From: Candidatus Mediterraneibacter quadrami
GTDB lineage: Bacteria > Bacillota > Clostridia > Lachnospirales > Lachnospiraceae
Assembly (NCBI GenBank): GCA_019120575.1
Contig: DWUU01000036.1
Span: 1 to 64,000, forward strand
Reading direction: 5' to 3'
Length of the DNA: 64,000 nucleotides
A program made the position numbers and the translations under genes. Within the stretch, counting starts at the first letter, position 1; every line of letters starts with the position of its first letter. Shown here in pieces: positions 51,460-61,525 of this stretch. The notes beneath the pieces were generated by a model. It was given only the letters and a program-made list of their open reading frames with translations, searched no databases and was not told the origin of the DNA.

Positions 51460-54306
51460 CTATCTCATGATCTTATCCACCAGCGCCGTATAGCTGTCCA
51501 CAACATCGTAGACAACCTCCCCGTTGGATATGGCTTTAAAATGCTCCCGCGCGCAGTGAATCTTCGAGGCTTCAATCGGTCTCAGCTGCATGGAATTCGC
51601 AGACCCCTTCGTCTCGGCGACAAAGTAAATATGTTTTACACTTCCTTCACGGAAAGCGATTGCCCAGTCCGGATTATAACGTCCGACGGGCGTGGAAATA
51701 TAAAATTCCTCCGGCAGCTTCACATATACAGCAACATCCTTATTCGTGTCCAGATCCGCGGCAAAATCACGCTCCTTCATCGAGTCATATACGAGATGAT
51801 CATAAAGATGCTTCTTTACCTTCATCGCATTCACGCCAAGTTTCCCTTTGATCGTCGAATCCGTAAAGATGTCCGTTCCATACCGTTCGTCGAGAACATC
51901 ATACGTAATATGCTCGATGAGCGCCGCTGCCTTCTGATCATTGATCAGCTGAACGGCTTTTGTAATAAATTCCTCCGGATTATCCCTGAACTGGTCAAAT
52001 ACTGACGTCTGTATACCCCGGAGAATTCTGAGGACCGCCTTGCGTGTCAGCCCTGTCCCCTCTGCCAGCTTTCCGATCAGATCGTATTTCACATTAGGAT
52101 TGACTGTAATTCCCGCCCCATAGTATCCGGATTCTTCTTTCTTAAACGAAGTCCCTGCCGTCAGATCTTCTCTGGACCTGATTACGTTCATCGCGCCGGT
52201 CTCGACTTTAAAATAAATTTTCGAGACACGGAGTCCGGCGTCCAGTGATTCGACTGACTTTTTGATGAGCTCATCCGTATCAAAATCAACCACATAGACA
52301 GATCTGGCACTGATCTTTGACCAGAGCGCCCTGAATTCCCTGCTGTTAAGCTTAGCCTCATCTATCTGCAGCTCGACATTGCTGCTGCGGGCATTCTCCG
52401 GCATCACAGCCCCGCCGCCATACCCGGAAAGATCCTGCGCAGGTTTCTCAGGTCTGTCAGCCATCGCCTCGGCCATTTCTGTCTGCAGACCTTTCGCAAA
52501 AGAATCATAGCTCTCGCCTGCTATGACGGTCAGCACATTTACATTGTGAACGTCATTTCCAAGCGCATTGATATCCATACGCTCCCCGTTCTGATTGACG
52601 CACAGGCGAAGTCCGCGTCCGACCTCCTGACGTTTTCGGACATCACTGCCGCTTCGCTTCAAGGTGCAGATCTGAAACACATTCGGATTATCCCAGCCTT
52701 CGCGCAGGGCAGAATGGGAAAAAATAAACCTTACCGGAGATTTTCGGGGATCTCTTTCCAGCAGAAGCTCTTTATTCTTCATAATCAGTTCATATGCGCC
52801 GACATCGTCGGAAGTCGTCTCTTTTCTTCTGACTTTTGAGTTGATCATCTTTCCCCTGCCGTCCACTGAGAAATAGCCCGCATGAGTCTTTGCTGCCGGA
52901 ATCGCCTTCAGATACTGCTCATAATCCTCCTCGCCCGGAGTGAACTGCCAGCCGCTTAAAATGTCTTCGTATTCCTCTTCAAACATTTCCGCATACCTGC
53001 CGTTCACCGGCTGACCGGCGTCGTCATATTTGCGATAATTCGAAACCTCGTCAATAAAAAACAGCGACAATACTTTGATCCCCATATGGAACAGCTGCCG
53101 CTCTCTCTGCAGATGTGAAAGAATGGTTTCACGGATCTGAATCCTGCGGAGCTGGTCCTCGTCAATCGCACCGACAACGTCTCCGGCATATATTCTGATC
53201 CCGTTAATAAATTCAACGGAATCATCGCGGCCATCAATACGGCTTACAACAAAGCCGTTCCTGTATTCCTCCAGGCCGTTGGAATAATCATACAAATCCA
53301 CGCCTTCCGAAACAATCCTGCTCTTTTTCTTCAGGGCGCCGCCCGCCGTCCTCACCTCAAACTGAAGCGTGGCTGTGGGGTTGCCTTTCGACAGGTTGAT
53401 ACTTTCAAGGTACAGGTAACTGTCGGTCGCAGTGCTCCCGGACTCCGTAATGCCTTTAACTGCAATCTTCTTAACCAGACGCTTATTGTATGCATCCACA
53501 GCGTCCAGCCGGTAAACCATATTATAAATGCTGTCGCTCTTATGCGTCGCCGAATAACGCAGTGTAATCATCGGATTAAACTGTTTCAGATTTTCCCTGG
53601 TCTGTTTTCCTTCTACAGACTGCGGCTCATCAATAATCAGGATCGGGTTCGTCTTCGCAATGATATCAATCGGTCTGCGGGAACGGAACTCATCCAGTTT
53701 CATGTAGATTCTTCTGGCGTCTTTCCCCTTTGCATTGAACGCCTGAGAATTGATGATCATTACATTAATCGAGCTGTCCGAGGCAAAATGATCGATCTCC
53801 GTAAGCCGGGTTGAATTATAAATAAAAAACCGGATCTTCTTTCCGTATTCTTCTGCAAAATGCTCCTGCGTCATCTCCAGAGACTTGTATACGCCTTCCC
53901 GGATCGCAATGCTTGGTACGACAATGATAAACTTGCTCCACCCGTAAGCCCGGTTCAGCTCGTACATTGTCTTAATATATGTGTAGGTCTTGCCGACGCC
54001 GGTTTCCATCTCGATCGTGAGATTGTAGCCGCTGCCTCTTCCCTCCAGTCTATCCGAGGGCGCTATATCATTTGACCGCTGAATCTTCTGCAGATGTTCC
54101 AGGATCAGCCGGTCGCTCAATTCAGGTACAATCTTCTGATTGCTCCATCCCGTATAATCCATATCATCCGCCAGACTCTGCTGAATATACCCCCGGCCTT
54201 TATCCATCATAAAGGTCGGAGTCAGATACGGCTGTCCCGCAAATACATCTACGACGGCCTTTGCGGCGTCAGCCTGAAATTTCTGATGTTTAAACTGTAT
54301 TTTCAT
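51460..54306 (-). CDS. res: Type III restriction endonuclease, Res subunit
   Basis: 948 residues. Superfamily 2 helicase with Walker A METGVGKTYTY (GVGKT 103-107), Walker B IIDEPQSVE (226-229), SATHKSDS and a C-terminal QEVGRGLRL-type arginine motif; the far C-terminal nuclease domain keeps NPDWAIAF and FVAETKGS, the PD-(D/E)xK core. With Mod it would cut DNA carrying two head-to-head unmethylated sites. It lies 27 bases after mod. Motifs are intact, so it is probably active. Confidence 0.93.
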   Translation of the reverse strand: MKIQFKHQKFQADAAKAVVDVFAGQPYLTPTFMMDKGRGYIQQSLADDMDYTGWSNQKIVPELSDRLILEHLQKIQRSNDIAPSDRLEGRGSGYNLTIEMETGVGKTYTYIKTMYELNRAYGWSKFIIVVPSIAIREGVYKSLEMTQEHFAEEYGKKIRFFIYNSTRLTEIDHFASDSSINVMIINSQAFNAKGKDARRIYMKLDEFRSRRPIDIIAKTNPILIIDEPQSVEGKQTRENLKQFNPMITLRYSATHKSDSIYNMVYRLDAVDAYNKRLVKKIAVKGITESGSTATDSYLYLESINLSKGNPTATLQFEVRTAGGALKKKSRIVSEGVDLYDYSNGLEEYRNGFVVSRIDGRDDSVEFINGIRIYAGDVVGAIDEDQLRRIQIRETILSHLQRERQLFHMGIKVLSLFFIDEVSNYRKYDDAGQPVNGRYAEMFEEEYEDILSGWQFTPGEEDYEQYLKAIPAAKTHAGYFSVDGRGKMINSKVRRKETTSDDVGAYELIMKNKELLLERDPRKSPVRFIFSHSALREGWDNPNVFQICTLKRSGSDVRKRQEVGRGLRLCVNQNGERMDINALGNDVHNVNVLTVIAGESYDSFAKGLQTEMAEAMADRPEKPAQDLSGYGGGAVMPENARSSNVELQIDEAKLNSREFRALWSKISARSVYVVDFDTDELIKKSVESLDAGLRVSKIYFKVETGAMNVIRSREDLTAGTSFKKEESGYYGAGITVNPNVKYDLIGKLAEGTGLTRKAVLRILRGIQTSVFDQFRDNPEEFITKAVQLINDQKAAALIEHITYDVLDERYGTDIFTDSTIKGKLGVNAMKVKKHLYDHLVYDSMKERDFAADLDTNKDVAVYVKLPEEFYISTPVGRYNPDWAIAFREGSVKHIYFVAETKGSANSMQLRPIEASKIHCAREHFKAISNGEVVYDVVDSYTALVDKIMR

Positions 54307-54333
54307 CTGCGCTGTCCTTCCGGTTATTTCCCG

Positions 54334-56190
54334 TTATATCACCTTTACTCTTGTATCCGGGGCAAGCATCCTGAATATCTCGCCGGCATTGATCTTTGCC
54401 GGGCTTCCGCTGAAACCGCTGTCCCGGAACACTGCACGGAGCGGCCGCTTTTTTGCGATATATTTAAAGACTTCCTCAGAAATATTGTCATCAAAGCAGG
54501 CGATCAGGTCGCCTTCGTTATATATGATTATCTTCCGGCCCTCTATTATTTCAGCCGTATACGGCAGGGACAGCGGCAGCCCCCATTCCAGCAGGCACGC
54601 GAACAGCAGGTCATCGGAATCCCTGTCCGGTTTAATATTCGATTCAAGCAAAGACAATAAATTCTGAGAATAGTCCTCCGCCGCATAATATACATCATTC
54701 ATATTGGATTCATCGAGATACAGAACCCTGAAGCCTGCGTCAATGCCGCTGTTCTTTTCTTTTGCCTGCCGGCCGGTTCGCCGTATTCTTTCTTCACCGA
54801 TGTCACAGATCGTCCTGTAGCCGGCTTTAAAAGCATCGCCGCTTTCTTTATTATTCTCTGCACATTGAACCATGATGAATTTTCTGTGTCCGCCGTCCTC
54901 TGCGTTCAGCTCCATCACCGCCTGCGCAGTCGTTGCCGAGCCGGAAAAGAAGTCCATGACAACGCATTCATCGTCGCCGTATAATTCTATGCATCGTTTT
55001 ATTAATTCAACCGGCTTCGGATAATCAAAAAACGCCTTCCCGTCAAAGAGCTTTTTCAATTCTCTTGTTGCGTCCTGCGAACTCCCGACATCCGTGTATT
55101 TCCAGATTGTCATGGGCGTAATGCCCTGTTTGACGTCTTTCAGGAAGCGCTTAATCCTGGGCACATTATCCCCGGACTCGCCAAACCATATCCGGTTTTC
55201 AGCTTTATACCGCTCAAAGGTCTCCTGATCCAGTCTCCAGCAATAGCCGTTTGGCGGCAGAACACGCCTTCCGCCCGGTGTAATAATTTCATAGATCCGG
55301 CTCTCAACGGCCGGCCCTACAGAGAGATCTCCGGAGGTCCAGGGGCCTCTGGGATCATTGTCCGGATTCGAATATCTGGCGTCGCTCTCTCCGCTTCTTG
55401 GCAGTCCGTTGCAGACCGCTGATGCAAGATTCTTTGCATAGCACAAAATATAATCATGGCTTTCGGAAAAATGTTTCTTCAGATTCACCGGCGAGAACGC
55501 CCTTTCCCAGACAACCTGTGCCAGGAAATTGTTTTCGCCGAAAATTTCATTGCATATTTTCTTCAGATTATCCTGCTCGTGGTCGTCTATGCTGATAAAA
55601 ATAACGCCGTCCTCAGACAGCAGATTCCGGGCAAGCAGCAGCCGCGAATAAATCATCGAGCACCAGTCCGAATGAAACCGTCCGTTCGTGTCTGTATTTT
55701 TAAACAGCTTTTCGTCATCATCGTTATATACGCCTGTGCTCTGCTCATATTCATCCGTTCCGGTTTTAAAATCGTCCCTGTAAATAAAATCCGAACCGGT
55801 ATTGTAAGGCGGATCAATGTATATCACTTTAACGCCTGACAGATAACTCTCCTGCAGCAGCTTCAGCACATCGAGGTTATCCCCCTCAATGTATAAATTC
55901 TCCGTAGTATCCCACTCAACGCTTTTACTTTTCTCCGGTCTGAGCGTCTTCGTAATGGTTCTGTTTGCATCGATTATCGCCGCACGCTTACCGGGCCAGC
56001 TCAGTTCATAGACTTCACCGCTTTCAACCGTCTCGCCGGACAGCATCTGCTTTATATACTCAATATCTATCTTTTTTGAGATCCTGCCGTCTTCGCCGCT
56101 GCTTTCGACTAAACACCCCGGGAAAATATCCGCCAGTTTCTTTATATTTGCTTCAATGATATCTTTCGATCTCATTTCCATTTTTTCCAT
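54334..56190 (-). CDS. mod: Type III DNA methyltransferase, Mod subunit
   Basis: 618 residues. Beta-class amino-methyltransferase: catalytic DPPYNTGSDF (126-135) comes before the SAM motif MDFFSGSATTAQAV; target recognition lies between. It would methylate one strand of an asymmetric site and specify it for Res. No simple-sequence repeat tract of the phase-variable kind was seen in the gene. GGGAGG precedes the start. The site cannot be read from sequence. Confidence 0.93.
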   Translation of the reverse strand: MEKMEMRSKDIIEANIKKLADIFPGCLVESSGEDGRISKKIDIEYIKQMLSGETVESGEVYELSWPGKRAAIIDANRTITKTLRPEKSKSVEWDTTENLYIEGDNLDVLKLLQESYLSGVKVIYIDPPYNTGSDFIYRDDFKTGTDEYEQSTGVYNDDDEKLFKNTDTNGRFHSDWCSMIYSRLLLARNLLSEDGVIFISIDDHEQDNLKKICNEIFGENNFLAQVVWERAFSPVNLKKHFSESHDYILCYAKNLASAVCNGLPRSGESDARYSNPDNDPRGPWTSGDLSVGPAVESRIYEIITPGGRRVLPPNGYCWRLDQETFERYKAENRIWFGESGDNVPRIKRFLKDVKQGITPMTIWKYTDVGSSQDATRELKKLFDGKAFFDYPKPVELIKRCIELYGDDECVVMDFFSGSATTAQAVMELNAEDGGHRKFIMVQCAENNKESGDAFKAGYRTICDIGEERIRRTGRQAKEKNSGIDAGFRVLYLDESNMNDVYYAAEDYSQNLLSLLESNIKPDRDSDDLLFACLLEWGLPLSLPYTAEIIEGRKIIIYNEGDLIACFDDNISEEVFKYIAKKRPLRAVFRDSGFSGSPAKINAGEIFRMLAPDTRVKVI

Positions 56191-56214
56191 GATTCTTTCC
56201 TCCCGAATGCATTT

Positions 56215-57090
56215 TCATGTATTCCGCGAATATTTCTCATCGGTTTTTTCTTCTAAAACCGGCGGCATAGCCGTCCTGATCTTCCCGTTAACCGCCCTGG
56301 CGATCGCCTCCATTCCCTCTACCACATTTTCATTTGGCTTCAGGCCGTCAACATAGAAAATTCCTTCCGGTGACAATCTTTCTATAGCGGTCAGCCCGAT
56401 GTGTTCTTTCGTCTCGTCCCGCTTATCGATTGTAAATAACAGGTGCGGGACCTGAATCTGACCGGCCAGTTTTACTGCCGCATACCATCCATCATATCTC
56501 GGACCGTGTTTCGGATTCGAGCTGTGAAAATAATGGGAAGGTTCATCATTCAGGTCTTTTCTGCTGACGGAAATATTATCAATAATACAGGCGACATGCT
56601 GATTGTCCCCGGATAATATAAAGCCGTCTATATTACCGCCCCACTCATAGCCATGGCGTCTCAGAACCGTATCAAAAACCGTCCCTCCCAGGCGGGCTTC
56701 GCCGCCATTATTCAGCTGCTTACTCTGGACGGTCTGTTTGCGTTCACCCCACCACTGTATAAATTCCGCTTCATTCAGCCAGGATTCAACCCGAAGAACC
56801 ACACGTCCGTTCTCTTCCGTCACGTTTATTATTCTGTATAATCCATCTATATAGCACAGCACATAAAACGGCACCCCCGCTTCACGGGCGAGCACATACC
56901 GGGCATACAGCTGGCTCCGGGTAAACGGAACGATGGATGTATCATCCCCCGCTTTATACTCCACCGCCTCGACCGCCGTCGTGAATTCATGCCTGTCGTT
57001 CATCAGAAGGCCCTGCAAAGAGCAGGCATGAAGCCTGTTAAACAATCTCGTCTGAAAAGCATGTGGATTTTCACTGGTTCTTATTTTCAT
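56215..57090 (-). CDS. Unrecognised gene of the type III R-M operon, possible PD-(D/E)xK protein
   Basis: 291 residues, no family recognised with confidence. The N-terminal half has AVEAVEYKAGDD (Glu44-x-Lys46) followed by FTRSQLYARYVLAREAG, a pattern seen in PD-(D/E)xK nucleases. The second half has NIDGFILSGDN and CIIDNISVSRK, then WYAAVKLAGQIQVPHLLFTID, which could be a second, degraded copy of a similar fold. It is first in the operon: AGGAG lies 10 bases before its start and mod follows after 24 bases. A nuclease, regulator or anti-toxicity role is possible. Function is not claimed. Confidence 0.8.
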   Translation of the reverse strand: MKIRTSENPHAFQTRLFNRLHACSLQGLLMNDRHEFTTAVEAVEYKAGDDTSIVPFTRSQLYARYVLAREAGVPFYVLCYIDGLYRIINVTEENGRVVLRVESWLNEAEFIQWWGERKQTVQSKQLNNGGEARLGGTVFDTVLRRHGYEWGGNIDGFILSGDNQHVACIIDNISVSRKDLNDEPSHYFHSSNPKHGPRYDGWYAAVKLAGQIQVPHLLFTIDKRDETKEHIGLTAIERLSPEGIFYVDGLKPNENVVEGMEAIARAVNGKIRTAMPPVLEEKTDEKYSRNT

Positions 57091-57212
57091 GTATTTTCAA
57101 CTCCTGTACGCGTATCACTTATACTCACTGGATATTTTACCACATTCATCCTGTTTCTGTTATATAATGATTTTCATATCATACATCCGCCCTTCCGGTT
57201 TCTTCCAGCTTA

Positions 57213-57241
57213 TTGACATCTTCCGCTTTTTGTGCTAATTT
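57213..57241 (+). promoter_or_regulatory. Promoter of lon
   Basis: TTGACA, 17 bases, TAATTT with an upstream TG (extended -10). The CIRCE operator begins 12 bases after the -10. Confidence 0.8.
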
Positions 57242-57253
57242 TCTATATATGAA

Positions 57254-57280
57254 TTAGCACTCTTCTTATCTGAGTGCTAA
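57254..57280. promoter_or_regulatory. CIRCE operator (HrcA site) of lon
   Basis: TTAGCACTC, nine bases, GAGTGCTAA: perfect match to the CIRCE consensus, placed around the expected transcription start of lon. Confidence 0.95.
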
Positions 57281-57328
57281 TAATTTTAACCTGTCAAAGA
57301 CACGCACCACATGGAAAGGATGATGCAT

Positions 57329-59626
57329 ATGTTTATCCAGCCGATTTATAATATACTCCTTCTGCCCAACGTCACCTATTTCTTTAAGAAAGATTTCTTC
57401 GAAGACAGGGGCAGTGAACTAAAAACCGACACAGAGCTTCTGTTCGTCATGCTGAAATCCGAAACCGACAGCGACGGACTCAAAGCCGACGACTTCTATC
57501 CCATCGGCGTTTCCGCAAGGGTCGAGAATATCAGCGATGAAGACGTGATCCAGATCCGCACCCTGGACCGGGTGGAGATCCTTGACCCGGTCATCGAAGA
57601 CGGCGATGTACGGGCGTCCTTTGCCGTCCGTCCGTGCGTGGAAGATATGCCGGAAGACGAACAGCAGAATGTGTTTGCCGCTCTGCGCGCCGACCTGCTG
57701 CGCTTCGTCCAGGGCTACCAGTGGGGCCTGTGGGCGCGGGGATACATTCTCCAGCGTAAAAATGTCAACGACATGGCTTCCTCTCTGTCCGAATATCTGA
57801 ACCTGACTGTGGAGGAGAAATACCGGATCCTGGCGGCCGACTCTGTCCGGGAGCGCTATGACCTGATCAGCCGGGCCATCCGGGAATTCATGGAGATCGC
57901 CAAAGTCTCCTCCGAGGCCCAGGAAGCCCAGAAGGACGACCAGGAGCAGCTTTACCGGGAAGCCGCGCTGAAGAAGCAGATCAATTATCTCCAGAAAGAA
58001 CTGGACGACATGCACCCGGAAAATATTTCCGATGTTCGGAAATTCGAGAAGAAGATCGCCGAGTCCGGCATGAACAGCGAAGCCCGCAGGGAAGCGGAAA
58101 AAGTCCTGAACCGCATGCGTCAGGAGGGCAAGGAAAGCCACGAGTACGGGCTGCTCTACGACTATCTTGACTTTGTCACCAGCCTTTCATGGAAGGCGCC
58201 CGCCTACACCCCCATTGATCTGAAACGGGCCCAGGAGATTCTGGACGAAGATCATTACGGACTGAAGAAGGTAAAAGAACGCATCATCCAGCAGCTGGCC
58301 GTCATGGCGCTGAACCGGAAGCAGTACGGCTCCATCCTGCTCTTTGTGGGCGCCCCCGGCACCGGCAAGACCAGCATCGGCCAGAGCATCGCGCGGGCGC
58401 TGGGGCGAAAGTACGCCCGCATCAGCCTGGGCGGCATCCGGGACGAGGCCGAGATCCGCGGTCACCGCAGAACCTACATCGGCGCCATGCCCGGGCGGAT
58501 CATGGAAGCCATGAAGCGGAGCGGCGCGTCCAATCCTGTCATGGTGCTGGATGAAGTGGACAAACTGGCCAAAGATTACGGCGGGGATCCAGCCAGCGCC
58601 CTGCTGGAAGTACTGGACCCGGAGCAGAACAGTACTTTTACGGACCATTACATGAATGTGCCCTATGACCTGTCCAACGTTCTCTTCGTCTGCACGGCCA
58701 ACACCACCGACACGATCCCTGAACCGCTGCTGAACCGTATGGAAGTCATTTCATTTCCAGGCTACACAGCGGTTGAGAAATATCACATTGCAAAGAAACA
58801 TCTGATTCCGAAAGCCCAGGAAGCCACCGGCATCCGCAAAAACATGCTGAAGATCACCGACGGCGCCCTGCGGCAGATCATCGATGAATATACAATGGAG
58901 TCCGGCGTCCGCGACCTGAAGAAATGTATCGAGACTATCTGCCGGTCCGCGGCCGTGGAGCTTGTAAAGGCGGCTGAAAATACTTCAGAAACCGAAAATG
59001 GCGCTGTACCCGTGCGGGCGCTCTCCATAACAAGAAGCAATCTTACCGATTACCTGGGCCGGAGCCGGATCCACGCCGAACGGCGGCTCAGCCGGAAGAT
59101 CCCCGGCGTCGTGACCGGGCTTGCCTGGACCAGCGCAGGCGGCGCCATCCTCTTCATCGAGACAAAACTGACCGAAGGCAAAGGCAAAGTGCAGATCACC
59201 GGGCAGCTGGGCGACGTTATGAAAGAATCCGTACAGATCGCCCTCACTCTCGTGCGCTCCATGTACCCGAAGGAATGCAAAGTACTGGAGAATCACGACC
59301 TGCACATCCATGTGCCGGCCGGAGCCGTACCGAAAGACGGCCCGTCCGCCGGCGTCACCCTCACCACCGCGCTGGCCTCCCTTGTCACCGGGCGCGCAGT
59401 GGACACAGACATCGCCATGACCGGCGAAGTCTCCCTGCGGGGCGGCGTCATGCCCATCGGCGGACTGCCGGAGAAACTGATGGCCGCGCAGAGGGCCGGC
59501 ATCAGACGGGTATTCATCCCGAAGGATAATGTGGAGGATCTGGAGGATGTGGCAGATGAAGTAAAAGAAAAACTCACCATCATCCCCGTAAAAGAGACCG
59601 CCGAACTGCTGAAACAGGTCTTATAG
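57329..59626 (+). CDS. lon: ATP-dependent protease Lon
   Basis: 765 residues. N-terminal LAN domain (about 1-190), coiled coil (about 195-250), AAA+ module with Walker A VGAPGTGKTSIGQ and Walker B VMVLDEVDKLA, and a C-terminal Ser-Lys protease domain with PKDGPSAGVTLTTAL (Ser near 672) and GGLPEKLMAAQRAG (Lys near 715). It degrades misfolded and regulatory proteins. The ATG at 57329 is chosen over three upstream in-frame ATGs because GGAAAGG lies 9 bases before it. Regulation by HrcA is indicated by the CIRCE site. Confidence 0.96.
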   Translation: MFIQPIYNILLLPNVTYFFKKDFFEDRGSELKTDTELLFVMLKSETDSDGLKADDFYPIGVSARVENISDEDVIQIRTLDRVEILDPVIEDGDVRASFAVRPCVEDMPEDEQQNVFAALRADLLRFVQGYQWGLWARGYILQRKNVNDMASSLSEYLNLTVEEKYRILAADSVRERYDLISRAIREFMEIAKVSSEAQEAQKDDQEQLYREAALKKQINYLQKELDDMHPENISDVRKFEKKIAESGMNSEARREAEKVLNRMRQEGKESHEYGLLYDYLDFVTSLSWKAPAYTPIDLKRAQEILDEDHYGLKKVKERIIQQLAVMALNRKQYGSILLFVGAPGTGKTSIGQSIARALGRKYARISLGGIRDEAEIRGHRRTYIGAMPGRIMEAMKRSGASNPVMVLDEVDKLAKDYGGDPASALLEVLDPEQNSTFTDHYMNVPYDLSNVLFVCTANTTDTIPEPLLNRMEVISFPGYTAVEKYHIAKKHLIPKAQEATGIRKNMLKITDGALRQIIDEYTMESGVRDLKKCIETICRSAAVELVKAAENTSETENGAVPVRALSITRSNLTDYLGRSRIHAERRLSRKIPGVVTGLAWTSAGGAILFIETKLTEGKGKVQITGQLGDVMKESVQIALTLVRSMYPKECKVLENHDLHIHVPAGAVPKDGPSAGVTLTTALASLVTGRAVDTDIAMTGEVSLRGGVMPIGGLPEKLMAAQRAGIRRVFIPKDNVEDLEDVADEVKEKLTIIPVKETAELLKQVL

Positions 59627-59660
59627 TTCAGGGCCGCGTGCGGCATCAGCCTCAGACAGG

Positions 59661-59879
59661 CTACCAGCTGAGTATAACCACTCCGGTTGCAAATAACGCA
59701 CCGAGGATCATCTTACCCAGGTGTCTGTAGATTTTCCTGTTACGGACCTTTCGCTGAATGCTGTCCCTGTAACCGTCGTATGTGCGGAGTTCAACACTGT
59801 CCATGAGCAGGGACCCGCACATTTTAAAGAACTGTACTCCTGAATACAGATAAGCTACCAGCGCAATCATCATTAACAT
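59661..59879 (-). CDS. Small membrane protein of the Lon-like ATPase operon
   Basis: 72 residues, no family recognised. Two hydrophobic segments (about 2-18 and 54-71) flank a basic, charged loop with RTYDGYRDSIQRKVRNRK. AAAGGAG precedes the start. It lies 100 bases downstream of the Lon-like ATPase gene in the same direction and could be last in that operon or a separate transcript. Confidence 0.7.
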   Translation of the reverse strand: MLMMIALVAYLYSGVQFFKMCGSLLMDSVELRTYDGYRDSIQRKVRNRKIYRHLGKMILGALFATGVVILSW

Positions 59880-59979
59880 AATTATTTCTCCTTTCAGGCT
59901 GCTGTTGTTTGTTTATCTGTATAAAGGATAACATACCCGTTCTTTATTCTCGTATAATTTACGAACACATTCTTTTTAC

Positions 59980-61467
59980 TTACGAAAGTAATTTTCTGAC
60001 CATCGCCGCATCAAAGGTGACGGACGTCATATTCTCGGCTTCGATCCGGTACAGCGCGTTCGCCGCAATATGCTCCGCCGCCTGTTCCAGATCGCGGATC
60101 CCGCTTATATCCCGGTGCATCTCGATCACCGCGTCCAGTCCGTCCGGCGTAAGGGCGCACTCCTCCTGCCTCATGCCGATCCGCTTCAGCACTTTCGGGA
60201 GCGCATATTCGGAGAAGATCACCTTCTTCTCTTCCTCCGTATAATCCGGTATCTCGATCACTGCGAACCGGGACATAAGCGGCGCGCTGATCTGATCCCG
60301 GTCATTGGCTGTGGCGATCGGATAAACGCCGGACGTTGGAATCATACACTCGATATAATTATCGGTAAATCCCAGATTGTCCAGGAGCGTCAGCAGCACA
60401 TCCGCCGGATTGCCGTTTCCTTTTCCCGCGGATGCCTTGTCCAGCTCATTGATAATGAAAACCAGGCTGGACTCTCCGGCCATGGAAAAAGCGTCCATGA
60501 TAATGCCCGGCTTCGCATTGGCATAAATCCGGGAACTTCCGGTCAGCTGCTCCGGATCGTTGATGGAGCTCATGTCAAGCGTCGTCCACGGCAGCTTCAG
60601 GATCCGGGCTACCGCATAGGCGATCTGGGACTTTCCCGTTCCGGCCGGACCGATCAGAAGCAGGCCGTAAGCCGGCAGGGTGTGCGTGCGGTTGATCTGG
60701 ATGATCGTTTCAATGATCCGCTGCTTCACCGGCTCCATACCGTACAGTTCTTCATCCAGGATTCTGCGGGCCTCGACCGGATCGATGGCCTCAAAATAAT
60801 TTCCCTTCCACTGAATATTCATCATAATGGAAAGCGCCCGCTGGGCATGACGCCTCTCCTCCGGCGACACCTCATTGGATCTGGCCACGGCCAGATTTCT
60901 TCTGGCCCACAGCCGGATATTATCCGGCAGCGTCCGGCCCGCGCAGGTCATGAAATCCGTGATGCTCTGCAGGCTGGTCAGCTTCATGCTGTCGCCGGTC
61001 TCCTCTTCCTCTTCCTCGTCCGGAAGTTCTTCCGCAGGCGCGTCGCTGGCCAGCAGACGTTCAATCATAAACTGCAGGAAGCCGTCTTCCGCCGACAGCT
61101 TTGCGCCGCCGCCAAATGCGATCTCCCTGATCTTATATACAGCGTATCCTTCGTCCGTCGTTTTCCCGGACAGCCTCACATTGATATGGTTTTCGCCCAG
61201 CCATTTTAAAAGGCTCACGAACCGGGCGTCGATCCGCAGGATGTCCGCGCTGACCGTACCGTCCGACCCTTTGAATTCAAAAGCCGTCCGCCGGACCGGA
61301 TTCGTAAAAACCCCGTTGGAGTGATGCTTCAGCTGTCCCGTGCGGTTGTCCAGCACCAGGATCGGGTGCTCCGCCGACGGAGACGGGTTCCCCGAATAAA
61401 ATATTTCATATGTACATTCAGGAGTTCCGGACTCCTGCGATGTGTTGTTAAAATCAAAAACCGGCAT
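59980..61467 (-). CDS. Lon-like AAA+ ATPase without a protease domain
   Basis: 495 residues. A beta-rich N-terminal domain (1 to about 140), an acidic stretch (147-158), a helical linker, and an AAA+ module that resembles Lon (ILDEELYGMEPVKQRIIETI). Walker A LIGPAGTGKS is at 271-280. Walker B reads VFIINELDK, with Asn340 where the Mg2+-binding Asp is expected and Glu341 kept. Sensor-1 ATANDRD and arginine finger LMSRF are present. No Ser-Lys protease follows. Its operon encodes two unrecognised proteins upstream. It may remodel or unfold those partners; this is inference. Confidence 0.85.
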   Translation of the reverse strand: MPVFDFNNTSQESGTPECTYEIFYSGNPSPSAEHPILVLDNRTGQLKHHSNGVFTNPVRRTAFEFKGSDGTVSADILRIDARFVSLLKWLGENHINVRLSGKTTDEGYAVYKIREIAFGGGAKLSAEDGFLQFMIERLLASDAPAEELPDEEEEEETGDSMKLTSLQSITDFMTCAGRTLPDNIRLWARRNLAVARSNEVSPEERRHAQRALSIMMNIQWKGNYFEAIDPVEARRILDEELYGMEPVKQRIIETIIQINRTHTLPAYGLLLIGPAGTGKSQIAYAVARILKLPWTTLDMSSINDPEQLTGSSRIYANAKPGIIMDAFSMAGESSLVFIINELDKASAGKGNGNPADVLLTLLDNLGFTDNYIECMIPTSGVYPIATANDRDQISAPLMSRFAVIEIPDYTEEEKKVIFSEYALPKVLKRIGMRQEECALTPDGLDAVIEMHRDISGIRDLEQAAEHIAANALYRIEAENMTSVTFDAAMVRKLLS

Positions 61468-61525
61468 AATATACTTCTCCTGTCATCTGTATATTTCTCT
61501 TTGTAATGCCATACCAGTTTAGCAT

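Noticed and set aside
54334..56190. Phase-variable mod gene
   Set aside because: No tandem simple-sequence repeat was seen in or just before the gene.
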